Below are positions 1 to 11,497 of a stretch of 64,000 bases of DNA, one piece after another (the stretch's first letter is position 1; the number at the start of each line of letters is the position of its first letter). The notes under the pieces are model-generated. The model saw nothing but the letters and a program-made list of their open reading frames with translations, did no database searches and was not told where the DNA came from. A program made the position numbers and the translations under genes. Source of the DNA: Rhodobacter flavimaris (GTDB lineage Bacteria > Pseudomonadota > Alphaproteobacteria > Rhodobacterales > Rhodobacteraceae); contig NZ_JAJUOS010000009.1 of NCBI RefSeq assembly GCF_021378075.1, forward strand, positions 62,001 to 126,000. The letters run 5' to 3'.

Positions 1-1
1 G

Positions 2-94
2 CTTTACGAACATTTCGGCATCACGCCCGAGGCCGTCGCAGAGGCGGCGGAACGGGCCATCGCAAACAACCGCAAGCAAGAGGAACTGGCATGA
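2..94 (+). CDS. cbbT: Transketolase, C-terminal end (partial)
   Basis: Only the last 30 codons are present; the gene begins before the window. The tail reads [20 protein letters not shown], which is the usual end of bacterial transketolases. The enzyme moves two-carbon units in the regenerative part of the Calvin cycle. Its stop overlaps the next start by four bases (ATGA), so it is translationally coupled to the glyceraldehyde-3-phosphate dehydrogenase gene and belongs to the cbb operon. The symbol cbbT is inferred from this context. Confidence 0.8.
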   Translation, partial: LYEHFGITPEAVAEAAERAIANNRKQEELA

Positions 95-1092
95 CCGTTA
101 CAGTTGCCATCAACGGCTTTGGCCGCATCGGGCGCAACGTCCTGCGCGCGATCTCGGAGTCGGGGCGCGACGATATCGAGGTCGTCGCCATCAACGATCT
201 GGGCCCGGTCGAGACCAACGCGCATCTGCTGCGCTTCGACAGTGTGCATGGCCGCTTTCCTGGCGAGATCACCGTCGAGGGCGACATGATGGATGTCGGG
301 CGCGGCCCGATCAAGGTTACCGCCCTGCGCGACCCGCGTGAGCTGCCCTGGCAGGGCGTCGATGTGGCGTTGGAATGCACCGGCATCTTCACCGACCGCG
401 ACAAGGCCGCGCTGCATCTTGAGAACGGATCGCGCCGGGTGCTGGTATCGGCCCCTGCAAGTGGTGCCGACAAGACCATCGTCTTCGGGGTGAACCACCG
501 CAGCCTGACGCATGAGGACCGCATCGTCTCGAACGCGTCCTGCACCACGAATTGCCTCTCGCCCGTGGCCAAGGCGCTCAATGATGCAATAGGCATCAAC
601 AAGGGCTTCATGACCACGATCCACAGCTACACGGGCGATCAGCCCACGCTGGACACGATGCACAAGGATCTCTACCGCGCCCGCGCCGCAGGTCAGTCGA
701 TGATCCCGACCTCGACCGGGGCCGCCAAGGCCGTGGGTCTTGTGCTGCCCGAGCTGAACGGCAAGCTTGACGGGGTGGCGATCCGGGTGCCGACGCCCAA
801 TGTCTCGGTCGTCGATCTGCTGTTCGAGGCCTCCCGCGACACCACGATCGAAGAGGTGAACGCGGCCATCCGCGCCGCTGCCGACGGGCCGCTGAAAGGC
901 GTGCTTGGCTATACCGAGGCGGCCAATGTCAGCATGGATTTCAACCATGACAGCCGCTCGTCGATCTTCCACATGGACCAGACCAAGGTCATGGATCGCC
1001 GCCTCGTGCGTATCCTGAGCTGGTATGACAACGAGTGGGGTTTCTCCAACCGCATGGCCGATACCGCCGTGGCGATGGGGAGGCTGAACTGA
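91..1092 (+). CDS. cbbG: Glyceraldehyde-3-phosphate dehydrogenase, type I
   Basis: This 333-residue protein has the full family length. It shows the NAD(P)-binding GFGRIGR motif at residues 9-15 and the active-site [10 protein letters not shown] with catalytic Cys151. In the Calvin cycle it reduces 1,3-bisphosphoglycerate to glyceraldehyde 3-phosphate in the cytoplasm. The start overlaps the cbbT stop (ATGA) and its own stop overlaps the pgk start by one base, indicating tight operon coupling. The gene could equally be called gap; its place among cbb genes argues for a dedicated autotrophic copy. Confidence 0.95.
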   Translation: MTVTVAINGFGRIGRNVLRAISESGRDDIEVVAINDLGPVETNAHLLRFDSVHGRFPGEITVEGDMMDVGRGPIKVTALRDPRELPWQGVDVALECTGIFTDRDKAALHLENGSRRVLVSAPASGADKTIVFGVNHRSLTHEDRIVSNASCTTNCLSPVAKALNDAIGINKGFMTTIHSYTGDQPTLDTMHKDLYRARAAGQSMIPTSTGAAKAVGLVLPELNGKLDGVAIRVPTPNVSVVDLLFEASRDTTIEEVNAAIRAAADGPLKGVLGYTEAANVSMDFNHDSRSSIFHMDQTKVMDRRLVRILSWYDNEWGFSNRMADTAVAMGRLN

Positions 1093-2300
1093 TGGCGCTT
1101 CCCTCGATCCTCCAGGCCGATCTACGCGGCAAGCGCGTGCTGGTGCGGGCCGATCTGAACGTGCCGGTCGAGAACGGGCGCGTCACCGACACCACGCGCA
1201 TAGACCGCTTCGCTGCAGGGATGCGCCCGCTGTTGGCGCGGGGCGCGCGGCTGGTCATTCTGACCCATTTCGGCCGCCCCAAGCGCAGCGAGATGAACCC
1301 GGCCTATTCGGTGGACAAGCTGCGCCCGGCGCTCAGCCGCGCGCTTGGGGTCGAGGTGCGCTTTTCGGATGTCTGCGCGGACAACTCGGCGGTGATCCTG
1401 TCGAATGCCCTGCGCGAGGGCGAGGCGCTGCTGTGCGAGAACCTGCGCTATAACGGGGGCGAGACGGATAACGACCCCGCCTTCGCCGCCGAACTGGCCA
1501 AGCTGGGGGATCTCTACGTCAACGACGCCTTTTCCTGCGCGCATCGCGCCCATGCCTCGACCGATGCGCTGGCGCGCCTGCTTCCGGCCTATGCCGGGCC
1601 GCTGCTGGTCGAAGAGATCGACGCGTTGTCGGCGGCCCTTGAGGCGCCGCAAAAGCCCGCCGTCGCCATCGTGGGGGGCGCCAAGGTGTCCTCGAAGATC
1701 GCCGTGCTCAAGAACCTCGTGCGCAAGCTCGATCACGTCATCATCGGCGGGGGCATGGCCAATACGTTTCTTTTCGCTTCTGGGGCGGCCATGGGCCGGT
1801 CGCTTCACGAGGCCGACCAGGTCGAGACCGTCAGGGAGATCGAAGCTCTCGCCCGGGCGCATGGCTGCCGCCTGCACCTGCCACGCGATGTGGTGGTCGC
1901 CCGCGAATTCAAGGCGCAAGCCGCCCATGAGGTGGTGCCCGCCGATGCCTGCCCACAGGATGCGATGATCCTCGATGCCGGCCCCGAGGCCGTGGCCGAG
2001 TTCGCAGCCGTGCTGGAGGGCTGCCGCACGATCCTGTGGAACGGCCCGCTTGGCGCCTTCGAGATGCAGCCCTTCGACGCGGCCACCGTCGCGCTGGCCC
2101 AAAAGGCCGCCGAGCAGACCCGCGCGGGCCGAGCCGTCTCGGTCGCGGGCGGAGGCGATACCGTCGCCGCGCTGAACGCGGCCGGGGTGGCCCAGGATTT
2201 CACCTACGTCTCCACCGCCGGGGGCGCCTTCCTCGAATGGCTCGAGGGCAGGGAGCTTCCCGGTATCGCGGCACTTCACGCCGCCGAATGTGCTGCCTGA
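1092..2300 (+). CDS. pgk: Phosphoglycerate kinase
   Basis: The 402-residue product begins [20 protein letters not shown] and carries the RADLNVP substrate-binding motif near residues 20-26, the standard N-terminus of phosphoglycerate kinases. It phosphorylates 3-phosphoglycerate with ATP, the step just after RuBisCO. I chose ATG 1092 over an in-frame start 57 bases upstream, because 1092 overlaps the preceding stop by one base and gives the normal family N-terminus. In cbb nomenclature this is cbbK. Confidence 0.95.
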   Translation: MALPSILQADLRGKRVLVRADLNVPVENGRVTDTTRIDRFAAGMRPLLARGARLVILTHFGRPKRSEMNPAYSVDKLRPALSRALGVEVRFSDVCADNSAVILSNALREGEALLCENLRYNGGETDNDPAFAAELAKLGDLYVNDAFSCAHRAHASTDALARLLPAYAGPLLVEEIDALSAALEAPQKPAVAIVGGAKVSSKIAVLKNLVRKLDHVIIGGGMANTFLFASGAAMGRSLHEADQVETVREIEALARAHGCRLHLPRDVVVAREFKAQAAHEVVPADACPQDAMILDAGPEAVAEFAAVLEGCRTILWNGPLGAFEMQPFDAATVALAQKAAEQTRAGRAVSVAGGGDTVAALNAAGVAQDFTYVSTAGGAFLEWLEGRELPGIAALHAAECAA

Positions 2301-2311
2301 GGGAGGACACG

Positions 2312-3391
2312 ATGGCACTGATTACCTTGCGCCAACTTCTGGATCACGCCGCCGAGCAGGGCTACGGCGTCCCGGCGTTCAACATCAATAACATGGAGCA
2401 GGGGCTGGCGATCATGGCCGCGGCTGCTGCCTGCGACGCGCCCGTGATCTTGCAGGCCAGCCGCGGTGCGCGCTCGTATGCGGGCGATATCATGCTGCGC
2501 CACATGGTGCAGGCGCTGGCCGAGACCTATCCCGATATCCCCGTCGTCCTTCACCAGGACCACGGCAATAACGAGGCCACCTGCCTCTCGGCCATTCGCC
2601 ACGGCTTTACCAGCGTGATGATGGATGGCTCGCTCGAAGAGGATATGAAAACCCCGGCGAGCTATGACTACAACGTCGCCATCACCCGCCGCGTGACGCA
2701 GGCCGCCCATGCCGTGGGCGCGTCGGTCGAAGGCGAGCTGGGTGTTCTGGGCAGCCTTGAGACCGGCGAGGCTGCGGCCGAGGATGGCTCGGGCGCGGAA
2801 GGCAAGCTGAGCCACGATCAACTGCTGACCGATCCCGATCAGGCCGTGGATTTCGTGATGGCCACGAAATGCGATGCGCTGGCAATTGCCTGCGGCACCT
2901 CGCACGGGGCCTACAAATTCTCGCGCAAGCCCGATGGCGAGATCCTGTCGATGAAGACCATCGCCGCGATCCACGAAAAGCTGCCCGACACGCATCTGGT
3001 CATGCATGGCTCCTCTTCGGTGCCGCAGGAATTGCAAGACCTGATCAACGGCTATGGCGGCGAGATGCCCCAGACCTATGGCGTTCCGGTGGAAGAGATT
3101 GAACGCGGCATCCGCATGGGGGTGCGCAAGGTCAATATCGACACCGACTGCCGCATGGCGATGACCGGCCAGTTCCGCAAGGTCGCCACCGAAAAGCCGC
3201 GCGAGTTCGACCCGCGCAAGTTCCTGATCCCGGCGATGAAGGAACTCGAAGCCCTCTGCCGCGACCGGTTCGAGCGCTTCGGCACAGCCGGGCAAGCCGG
3301 AAAGATCAAACCGGTATCGCTGGACGAAATGGCCAAACGCTACGCCTCGGGCGCGCTCGATCCCCGGATCGCGGCCGCGCGCGCCGCCTGA
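2312..3391 (+). CDS. cbbA: Fructose-bisphosphate aldolase, class II
   Basis: The 359-residue protein is the usual size for the CbbA-type class II aldolase. The metal-site motif [10 protein letters not shown] is present, with His81, Asp83 and His84. The enzyme condenses dihydroxyacetone phosphate with glyceraldehyde 3-phosphate (or erythrose 4-phosphate) in the Calvin cycle. Start 2312 follows a GGGAGGA ribosome-binding site at 2301-2307; a longer in-frame reading from 2036 lies inside pgk and is not used. It sits 11 bases after pgk and 24 bases before cbbL. Confidence 0.95.
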   Translation: MALITLRQLLDHAAEQGYGVPAFNINNMEQGLAIMAAAAACDAPVILQASRGARSYAGDIMLRHMVQALAETYPDIPVVLHQDHGNNEATCLSAIRHGFTSVMMDGSLEEDMKTPASYDYNVAITRRVTQAAHAVGASVEGELGVLGSLETGEAAAEDGSGAEGKLSHDQLLTDPDQAVDFVMATKCDALAIACGTSHGAYKFSRKPDGEILSMKTIAAIHEKLPDTHLVMHGSSSVPQELQDLINGYGGEMPQTYGVPVEEIERGIRMGVRKVNIDTDCRMAMTGQFRKVATEKPREFDPRKFLIPAMKELEALCRDRFERFGTAGQAGKIKPVSLDEMAKRYASGALDPRIAAARAA

Positions 3392-4882
<1,491 letters not shown>

Positions 4883-4906
4883 CCGATTGGGAAAAGGAGA
4901 AAAGAC

Positions 4907-5326
4907 ATGCGTCTTACGCAAGGACAGTTCAGCTACCTGCCGGATCTGACGGACGAGGATATCCGCGTTCAGGCCCAATATGCCATCGACAAGGGATGGG
5001 CCGTCTCGGTCGAGTTCACCGACGACCCGCATCCCCGCAATACCTACTGGGAGATGTGGGGCCACCCGATGTTCGACAACCCCGACGCCGCCGCCGTGGT
5101 CTATGAGGTCAACGAGTGCCGCAAGCTGCATGGCGGGAAATACATCCGCGTCATCGCCTTCGACGCCAGCCCGGGCTGGGAGTCGATCCGCATGAGCTTC
5201 ATCGTCAACCGCCCCAAGACCGAGCCGGGCTTCCGCGTCGTGCGGCAAGAGGGCGAGGGCCGCGTGGTGCGCTACACGATCGAAAGCTACGCGGTGCGCG
5301 AACCCGAAGGCCAGCGCTACGCCTGA
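4907..5326 (+). CDS. cbbS: RuBisCO small subunit, red-type
   Basis: The 139-residue product starts [19 protein letters not shown] and includes [10 protein letters not shown], both hallmarks of RuBisCO small subunits. The C-terminal extension around [17 protein letters not shown] is typical of red-type subunits, where it forms a beta-hairpin in the central channel of the L8S8 complex. It lies 24 bases after cbbL behind an AAAGGAG ribosome-binding site, so the two subunits are made from one message. Confidence 0.97.
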   Translation: MRLTQGQFSYLPDLTDEDIRVQAQYAIDKGWAVSVEFTDDPHPRNTYWEMWGHPMFDNPDAAAVVYEVNECRKLHGGKYIRVIAFDASPGWESIRMSFIVNRPKTEPGFRVVRQEGEGRVVRYTIESYAVREPEGQRYA

Positions 5327-5382
5327 CCCATATGCGGCCCGAGGGCATCTCGGGCCGCCCATGCCACCCAAAGGGACTCGCT

Positions 5383-6315
5383 ATGACCGAAGACGCCCAG
5401 ACCCGCCCCGCGACCGTGGACCTTGCCGCCGCCTACGAGGAAAGCGGTGTGCGCGAGGTTCTGGAAGAGCTGGACCGAGAGATGATCGGCCTTGCCCCGG
5501 TCAAGCAGCGCATCCGCGAGACGGCGGCGCTGTTGCTGGTGGACAAGGCCCGGCGCGAACTGGGGCTGGCCAGCGAAACGCCGACCCTGCACATGAGCTT
5601 TACCGGTAACCCCGGCACCGGCAAGACGACCGTCGCGCTCAAGATGGCCGAGCTGCTGCGCAAGCTGGGCTATGTGCGCAAGGGGCATCTGGTGACGGTC
5701 ACGCGTGATGATCTGGTCGGGCAATACATCGGCCATACCGCGCCCAAGACCAAGGAAGTGCTCAAGAAAGCGATGGGTGGGGTGCTGTTCATCGACGAGG
5801 CCTATTACCTCTACCGCCCCGAGAACGAGCGCGACTACGGTCAGGAAGCCATCGAGATCCTGCTTCAGGTCATGGAGAACAACCGCGACGATCTGGTGGT
5901 GATCCTGGCGGGCTATGCCGACCGGATGGATCGCTTCTTTGAGTCGAACCCCGGTTTCCGCTCGCGCATCGCGCATCACATCGAGTTTCCCGACTATAGC
6001 GATCCCGAGTTACTGAGAATTGCCGACATCATGCTTGGCCAGCAGAACTACACCTTCGACCCGGCCGCCCGCGCGGCGATGGAGGAATATATCGCGCTGC
6101 GCCGTGGCCAGCCGCATTTCGCCAATGCCCGCTCGATCCGCAATGCGCTTGACCGCGCGCGGTTGCGTCAGGCGAACCGTTTGTTCTCCAAGGCCAAGGG
6201 GCCGCTGACGGCCGCAGATCTGTCCACACTGACCGAGGCCGACCTGCGCACAAGCCGCGTGTTCCGCGGCGGGCTGGATGTTGACCGCGCACGCCGCGCA
6301 GAGGCGGCAGAATGA
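5383..6315 (+). CDS. cbbX: Red-type RuBisCO activase CbbX (AAA+ ATPase)
   Basis: The 310-residue AAA+ protein has a Walker A motif GNPGTGKT at residues 75-82, Walker B VLFIDEA at 134-140, a pore-loop tyrosine in [10 protein letters not shown] near 115, and a likely arginine finger in GFRSR near 191-195. CbbX hexamers pull on the large-subunit C-terminus to release inhibitory sugar phosphates from red-type RuBisCO. ATG 5383 is preferred; the longer reading from 5116 overlaps cbbS in another frame. A 56-base gap separates it from cbbS. No cbbY or cbbZ follows. Confidence 0.95.
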   Translation: MTEDAQTRPATVDLAAAYEESGVREVLEELDREMIGLAPVKQRIRETAALLLVDKARRELGLASETPTLHMSFTGNPGTGKTTVALKMAELLRKLGYVRKGHLVTVTRDDLVGQYIGHTAPKTKEVLKKAMGGVLFIDEAYYLYRPENERDYGQEAIEILLQVMENNRDDLVVILAGYADRMDRFFESNPGFRSRIAHHIEFPDYSDPELLRIADIMLGQQNYTFDPAARAAMEEYIALRRGQPHFANARSIRNALDRARLRQANRLFSKAKGPLTAADLSTLTEADLRTSRVFRGGLDVDRARRAEAAE

Positions 6316-6326
6316 CGGAGGATGCC

Positions 6327-7001
6327 ATGAGCTTCGATCGCTCGCTGAAGATCGCCCCTTCGATTCTGGCCGCAGATTTCGCCGATTTCGGGCGCGAGGT
6401 CCGCGCGGTCGAGGCCGCGGGCGCCGACTGGATCCATATCGACGTGATGGATGGGCATTTCGTGCCGAACCTCACCTTCGGCCCGCCCATAGTCAAGGCG
6501 TTGCGCCGCCATGTGCGCACGGTGATGGATGTGCATCTGATGATCGCCCCGGTCGATCCCTATATCGACGCCTATGCCGATGCGGGGGCCGATATCCTGA
6601 CCGCGCATTTCGAGGCCGGGCCGCATATTCACCGCACGCTGCAAGCGATCCGCGGGGCAGGGATGAAGGCAGGGCTTGCGCTTAACCCCGGCACTTCCGT
6701 CGAAGTTGCAGCGCCACTGCTGGATCTGTGCGATCTGGTATGCGTGATGACGGTGAACCCAGGTTTCGGCGGGCAGAGGTTCATTCCCTCGCAGGTCGGT
6801 CAGATCGCACGGCTGCGCGAGATGATCGGGGATCGCCCGATCCATATCGAGGTCGATGGCGGGGTGGATGCCACCACCGCGCCGCTTGTCGCGGCGGCAG
6901 GCGCCGATGTTCTGGTGGCCGGATCGGCGGTCTTCCGGGGCGGTTCGGTCGATGATCCGTCGCCCTATGGCGCGAATATCCGCGCGATCCGGGGCGGCTG
7001 A
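6327..7001 (+). CDS. rpe: Ribulose-phosphate 3-epimerase
   Basis: The 224-residue protein begins [20 protein letters not shown] and has the metal-binding and active-site segments [17 protein letters not shown] and NPGFGGQ of this family. It interconverts xylulose 5-phosphate and ribulose 5-phosphate, closing the regenerative phase of the cycle. Start 6327 follows GGAGG (6317-6321) at a 5-base distance. An alternative in-frame ATG at 6312 overlaps the cbbX stop as ATGA. In cbb nomenclature this is cbbE, and it is the last gene of the operon. Confidence 0.93.
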   Translation: MSFDRSLKIAPSILAADFADFGREVRAVEAAGADWIHIDVMDGHFVPNLTFGPPIVKALRRHVRTVMDVHLMIAPVDPYIDAYADAGADILTAHFEAGPHIHRTLQAIRGAGMKAGLALNPGTSVEVAAPLLDLCDLVCVMTVNPGFGGQRFIPSQVGQIARLREMIGDRPIHIEVDGGVDATTAPLVAAAGADVLVAGSAVFRGGSVDDPSPYGANIRAIRGG

Positions 7002-7007
7002 GCGGCC

Positions 7008-7439
7008 TCAGCCTTTCGGGCTGGCCGCCAGCAGCAACGCAAGCGTGCGCGGATGCGAGAGCGCCGCGTCCGCGAGGCTGGAGCGATTGAGGCTTTTGTA
7101 GAAGTCGCGCTTGGCCTCGCGCAGCGTTTTCGTCAGCCCGCACGACCCCTGCAACAGGCAGCCTGTGCAGTCCACCATCTCCGTATCGCCCTCCATGAAC
7201 TGCACAAGGTCACCGATTCGGATCTCGGTCGCGCTGCGAGAAAGCTGAACCCCGCCGGTGCGGCCGCGCGCGCTAAGCAGAAATTCGCCCTCAACAAGAC
7301 GCTGCACGACCTTCAGCAGGCTGCTCTGCGGCAGTTGATGCGCATCAGCAATTTCCGAAACCGGGACAATCTTGTCCTGGTTCGCCACAAGGTAGAGGCA
7401 GAGCCGCAGCGCATAGTCGGTAAACTTGGAGAGGTTCAC
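7008..7439 (-). CDS. nsrR: Rrf2-family regulator, NsrR-like
   Basis: The 143-residue protein has an Rrf2 winged helix (MNLSKFTDYALR start, RGRTGGVQL wing) and three clustered cysteines in the form CTGCLLQGSC, suited to an iron-sulfur cluster. The N-terminal half closely matches NsrR, a nitric-oxide-sensing repressor. The cysteine spacing (CX2CX5C) differs from the CX4CX5C of E. coli NsrR and from IscR and RirA, so the ligand is inferred. The gene is convergent with rpe (6-base gap), and its 5' side faces the long spacer before the NrtA-like cluster, which it may control. Confidence 0.75.
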   Translation of the reverse strand: MNLSKFTDYALRLCLYLVANQDKIVPVSEIADAHQLPQSSLLKVVQRLVEGEFLLSARGRTGGVQLSRSATEIRIGDLVQFMEGDTEMVDCTGCLLQGSCGLTKTLREAKRDFYKSLNRSSLADAALSHPRTLALLLAASPKG

Positions 7440-8100
7440 GGTCGTTTCGTCTTCTAATTGTTACACTCGGGGCGACACTTATCGCCCATGCCACCTTCGC
7501 TTCATAACAGGTTAATAACACTATATTTTTTAGCGTAACCTTGCGTAAGCTAGCCTGAATCTCTGCGCCATATATCCTTTTGGCTAGGTTTGGGCGCCCG
7601 TTCGGCTTCGCGTGGCAGCAGCCGTAATTGAACCAATGGATAAAAAACATTCAGCGCAGCTGAAGCTATTTTCTGGGCGAGAATCGGACACCTTTGGCGA
7701 ATCTGTGTCGCCGCGCGCACTAGTTGCCGATCATTTGGGTCGTGTTTCCTGACGAGCCCATGCACATGGTCAGAATAGCAATGCTCTCGTCCTGAGCACA
7801 ATCAGAAACTATTCGTAATGCAATGATAATAAACGAAAAAGTAATTAGCGCTCGTTGCGACCTAATATACCCTTCAAAGGCATGCGGCGTTCCGAGCAAT
7901 AGCGTTTTCATGCTTGCCCCGGGTGCGACTTAGGCGGTGGCGCGGAGCCTTTAAGCGCCTGTGGCGTCACCTTTGCGCCAGAAGATTGGCCAAATCCTCC
8001 ACGGTCACGCCCCAATTTGACCAGATTGTCGCGGTTAACAAGACGCTAGTGGTTAGCCCTGTGCGCCAGCCGATTTGACTCAATCTCGAAGGTTACACGG
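7440..8100. other. 661-bp AT-richer intergenic region between divergent genes
   Basis: No convincing gene lies here; the short reading frames are unlike neighbouring codon use. The stretch is visibly richer in A and T than the flanks (for example 7500-7540 and 7800-7870), which fits promoters for the divergent nsrR-like gene and the binding-protein cluster. Visible elements are a 15-base palindrome at 7650-7664 and a possible -35 hexamer TTGACC near 8017. The ATG at 8101 is preceded by GAAGG. A small RNA or a lost gene cannot be excluded. Confidence 0.5.
7650..7664. promoter_or_regulatory. Perfect palindrome in the long spacer
   Basis: TTCAGC and GCTGAA flank a three-base centre. It is the clearest dyad in the spacer between the Rrf2 regulator and the binding-protein cluster, and it could be an operator. 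No family consensus was recognised. Confidence 0.25.
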
Positions 8101-9441
8101 ATGAAATCTGGTTTCTTCTCAACTCTCCTTACGGTTGTCATGCCGCTTGCATCTTCTGCGATGGCCGCCGACGTCGAAAAGCCGGAACTCGTCTTCGGCT
8201 TCATCAAGCTGACGGACATGGCGCCGCTCGCCGTTGCGCTGGAGAACGGCTATTTCGCCGACGAGGGCCTGAACGTCACGCTCAAGGCGATGCCGAACTG
8301 GACCGCCGTGTCCGAGGGCGTCGCGGATGGCTCGCTTGACGGCTCGCACATGCTGGCGGGTCAACCGCTGGCGGGCCGCATCGGGATCGGCGTGCAGGCG
8401 AATTTCGTAACGCCCCTGTCGATGGATCTGAACGGCAACGGCATCACCGTGTCGAACGACCTCTGGGCGCAGATCGCCGATATTGTGCCGCGCGACGATT
8501 ATGGCCGCCCGAAGCATCCGATTTCGGCCTCGGTCCTCAAGGATGTGGCGGCCAAGATGAAGGCCGAGGGCAAGCCCTTGCAGATGGGCATGGTTTACCC
8601 GGTCTCGACCCATAACTACGAACTGCGCTACTGGCTGGCGGCGGGCGGTCTGAACCCCGGCATGTACAAGGCTGAGGATCTGGCTGGCATCACCGGTGGC
8701 ACCGAGAATGCCGATGTGGAACTTTCGGTGACCCCGCCGCCGAAGATGCCCGAGACGATGGCTTCGGGTGCGATCGCGGGCTACTGCGTGGGTGAGCCCT
8801 GGAACCAGGAAGCGCTGTTCCGCGGCGTGGGCGTTCCGGTGATCTCGGACCACCAGATCTGGAACAACAACCCCGAGAAAGTCTTCGGCATGACCGAGGA
8901 ATTCATCACCGCCAACCCCAAAACCACCGTGGCTGTCGTCAAGGCGATGATCCGCGCGGCGAAATGGCTTGATGACGGCGGCACCTTCAACCGCCCCGAG
9001 GCTGCCGACATGCTGGCGCGCCCCGAATATGTCGGAGCCGATGCCAACGTGATCATCAACTCGATGACCGGCACTTTCGAATTTGAACCCGGCGACAAGC
9101 GTATCATCCCGGAATTCAACACCTTCTTCGCGAATTACGCGACCTATCCCTACTACTCGGACGCGATCTGGTACCTGACCCAGATGCGCCGCTGGGGTCA
9201 GATCACCGAGGCCAAACCGGCCGAGTGGTATCACGACGTCGCCAAGGCGACCTATCGCCCCGACATCTATATGGAAGCCGCCAAGGCGCTGATCTCTGAA
9301 GGCCATCTGGCTGAGGACGAGATCCCGGCTGGCACCGATGGCTACCGTGCGCCCACGTCCGACTTCATCGACGGGGTGGAATACGACGGTCACGATCCGC
9401 TCGGCTATCTCTCGCGGATGGCCATCGGCAACACGAACTGA
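8101..9441 (+). CDS. NrtA/CmpA-like periplasmic binding protein
   Basis: The 446-residue protein has a Sec signal peptide (cleavage likely after Ala22). Its mature part resembles the nitrate/bicarbonate-binding proteins NrtA and CmpA: FGFIKLTDMAPLAVALENGYF, a DGSHMLAGQPLA segment, and LNGNGITVS. Such proteins normally deliver substrate to an NrtBCD or CmpBCD ABC transporter, but no permease or ATPase gene follows. Instead it heads a run with two TAXI-type binding proteins and a kinase, spaced 10-35 bases apart. A sensing role is therefore as likely as transport. The ligand (nitrate, nitrite, bicarbonate or other) cannot be read from sequence alone. Confidence 0.8.
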   Translation: MKSGFFSTLLTVVMPLASSAMAADVEKPELVFGFIKLTDMAPLAVALENGYFADEGLNVTLKAMPNWTAVSEGVADGSLDGSHMLAGQPLAGRIGIGVQANFVTPLSMDLNGNGITVSNDLWAQIADIVPRDDYGRPKHPISASVLKDVAAKMKAEGKPLQMGMVYPVSTHNYELRYWLAAGGLNPGMYKAEDLAGITGGTENADVELSVTPPPKMPETMASGAIAGYCVGEPWNQEALFRGVGVPVISDHQIWNNNPEKVFGMTEEFITANPKTTVAVVKAMIRAAKWLDDGGTFNRPEAADMLARPEYVGADANVIINSMTGTFEFEPGDKRIIPEFNTFFANYATYPYYSDAIWYLTQMRRWGQITEAKPAEWYHDVAKATYRPDIYMEAAKALISEGHLAEDEIPAGTDGYRAPTSDFIDGVEYDGHDPLGYLSRMAIGNTN

Positions 9442-9451
9442 GGGCAGGAAC

Positions 9452-10399
9452 ATGCGTCACTTCTTTAAAGGAATGTTTGCAGCCCTCGCGGTAACCGCCG
9501 CACTGAGCGGAACCGCGAAGGCCGAAGAGGAACTGCCGTCGATCGGCATCATGGCAGGCGAATACGGCAGCTCGTTCGCGACGCTGGGTGAGGAACTTGG
9601 CCAGGCGCTGAACGGTTGGTCGGGCACCGAGGTTCGAACGATGCTGGGCAAAAGCTCGCGTCAGACGATCGACGATCTGCTTTATCTGCGCGGCGTGGAC
9701 CTTGGCTTCGTCAACGCCGACCAGATGGCGAACCTTCAGTTCACCGAGCCGAACCACCCGGCGCTGGCCCGTCTGGCCTACCTTGCCAAGGTGTTCGACA
9801 GCGAACTGCACCTGATCGTGCGCAAGGATGGTGGCGCGGACTCGTTGCAGGACATGAACGGCAAGCGGATATCTGTCGGCACCACCACCAGCGATACCGC
9901 GCTGACCTCGCGCCTCGTGCTGCGGATGCTCGGCGTCAAGGTCAATGCCGTGTTCCTCTCGACCGAAGCGAGCATCGACGCGCTCAAGCGGGGCGAGATC
10001 GACGGGATGTTCTACGTCGGCCCGGCGCCCTCGCCGATCCTGACTCAGATCCTGCAGGAAGACGCGCTGAAGCTGGCCAACGTGGGTTATTCGGACGCTT
10101 TCAAGGGCATCTACAACCCCGCCGAAATCTCGGCCGAGACTTATCCCGACCTTGTGGACGACAAGTTCGTCGAGACGATCTCGGTGCCCACCATCCTCGC
10201 CGTCTACAACAAGTTCCCGCCGTCGAGCGCGCGCTACCAGAACCTCACGCGGTTCACCGACGCCTTCCTGGCAACGGTTCCGCGTCTGGGGCAGCCGCCG
10301 CGTCACCCGAAATGGCGTGAGATCGACCTGACCGCGAAAGTCGATGGCTGGACCCAGTTCGAATACTTCCGCAACGCCGTCACGCGCCCGTCCAATTGA
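9452..10399 (+). CDS. TAXI-type solute-binding protein, first copy
   Basis: The 315-residue protein has a Sec signal peptide ending near Ala24 and the TAXI (TRAP-associated extracytoplasmic immunogenic) binding-protein fold, recognised from GEYGSSFATLGEELGQAL, the FVNADQ segment, the HLIVRKDG strand and the IDALKRGEIDGMFYVG motif. Normally such proteins serve a fused TRAP permease; none is encoded here. It is paralogous to the next gene: SELH[LV][IL]VR, LTSRLV, ALKRGE[IL]D and HPKW are shared. Start 9452 follows AGGGCAGGAA and lies 10 bases after the NrtA-like gene. Confidence 0.75.
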   Translation: MRHFFKGMFAALAVTAALSGTAKAEEELPSIGIMAGEYGSSFATLGEELGQALNGWSGTEVRTMLGKSSRQTIDDLLYLRGVDLGFVNADQMANLQFTEPNHPALARLAYLAKVFDSELHLIVRKDGGADSLQDMNGKRISVGTTTSDTALTSRLVLRMLGVKVNAVFLSTEASIDALKRGEIDGMFYVGPAPSPILTQILQEDALKLANVGYSDAFKGIYNPAEISAETYPDLVDDKFVETISVPTILAVYNKFPPSSARYQNLTRFTDAFLATVPRLGQPPRHPKWREIDLTAKVDGWTQFEYFRNAVTRPSN

Positions 10400-10434
10400 T
10401 GCGTGGCATCCGACATAGATAAGGACCTCAGACA

Positions 10435-11469
10435 ATGAAACTTACTTTCTCCAAGTTTGTCCGGTCGGCCTGCGTGGGATTGATGATGGCCTCGAGCGGC
10501 GTCACTCCGGTCAACGCACAGGGCGCGGCGGTGCGCGATGCGAACGCGGGGCGGCTCGGCCTGATCTCGGAAAGCTCGGTCGGCACGGCGGTGCAGATCG
10601 GCGACCAGATCGCCCGCACCCTTGACGGCCGTTCGAAGCTGCGTGTGGTGCAGTATCTCTCGACGGGCAGCCAGAAGAACCTGCGCGACCTGATGAACTT
10701 CCGCTTCGCCGATGTCGCGGTGATCAACTCGGATGTGCTGATTTCCGAGCGCCTGCGTCACCCCGATGACGAACGCCTGAAGGACGTGAAATTCATCGCC
10801 CGCGCCTTCACCAGCGAATTGCACGTGCTGGTGCGCGAAGAAAGCACCTTGGACACGGTCTATGACCTGTCGGGCCGCAACGTCGCCATTGGCGAGACCG
10901 GCTCGGGCACCTCGCTGACTTCGCGGCTGGTGATGCGTGCGCTCAAGGTCAGCCCTCGCGCAGTCGAACTGCCGATGACTGACAGCATCCAGGCGCTCAA
11001 GCGCGGCGAACTCGATGCGGTGTTCATGCTCTACGGCAAGCCGAACGGCTTCCTGCGCAGCCTCAAGCCCGAAGACGGCCTGCGTCTGCTGGAAGTGCCG
11101 CTGACCGAGGAGCTTGGCGCGATCTATCGCCCGGCCGAGTTCACCGGCGATGACTACCCGGCGCTGGTGTCGGACAAGCTGACCCAGAGCCTTGCCGTTG
11201 ACGTCGTTTTCGCCATCGAGGAAGGCCCGCGCCTCGGCCTCGACGATCGCGAAAAGATCGGGAACTTCCTGCGCGAGATCAAGGCGAACGAACAAGTTCT
11301 GCGCAGCGGCCCTGGGCACCACCCGAAATGGTCCGAGTTCAGCTTTGACGTCGAAGTTCCGCATTGGGAACGCGCGTCCCTGGTGGCCGAGGTGCTGGAA
11401 GGCGCCCCGAAAGCCGAGACCGACGGCCCGAATATCTTTGATGTGATGAAGACGTTGAACGAAGAATGA
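10435..11469 (+). CDS. TAXI-type solute-binding protein, second copy
   Basis: The 344-residue protein has a signal peptide ending near Ala28 and then a TAXI-like domain (GSQKNLRDLMNFRFADVAVINSD is in the equivalent position to the first copy, and TSRLVMRAL and ALKRGELDAVF follow). It is about 30 residues longer than its neighbour, mainly at the C-terminus after HPKWSEF. The pair looks like an old tandem duplication that has diverged well beyond recent copies. No TRAP permease is nearby. Its partner may be the downstream membrane kinase rather than a transporter. Confidence 0.72.
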   Translation: MKLTFSKFVRSACVGLMMASSGVTPVNAQGAAVRDANAGRLGLISESSVGTAVQIGDQIARTLDGRSKLRVVQYLSTGSQKNLRDLMNFRFADVAVINSDVLISERLRHPDDERLKDVKFIARAFTSELHVLVREESTLDTVYDLSGRNVAIGETGSGTSLTSRLVMRALKVSPRAVELPMTDSIQALKRGELDAVFMLYGKPNGFLRSLKPEDGLRLLEVPLTEELGAIYRPAEFTGDDYPALVSDKLTQSLAVDVVFAIEEGPRLGLDDREKIGNFLREIKANEQVLRSGPGHHPKWSEFSFDVEVPHWERASLVAEVLEGAPKAETDGPNIFDVMKTLNEE

Positions 11470-11497
11470 GCGTTTGCCTCGGAGAGGGGGGAGACCA

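Noticed and set aside
7550..7911. Short frames in the AT-richer spacer (7550-7801 and 7720-7911, minus)
   Set aside because: No ribosome-binding site, no family resemblance and Cys/Arg/Ser-rich composition; not supported as genes.
8073..8083. TTGACTCAA upstream of the NrtA-like gene as an FNR box
   Set aside because: The half-sites are separated by one base rather than six, which does not fit FNR.
8119..9453. 444-residue minus-strand frame opposite the NrtA-like gene
   Set aside because: Antisense shadow; the plus-strand protein has a signal peptide and family motifs.
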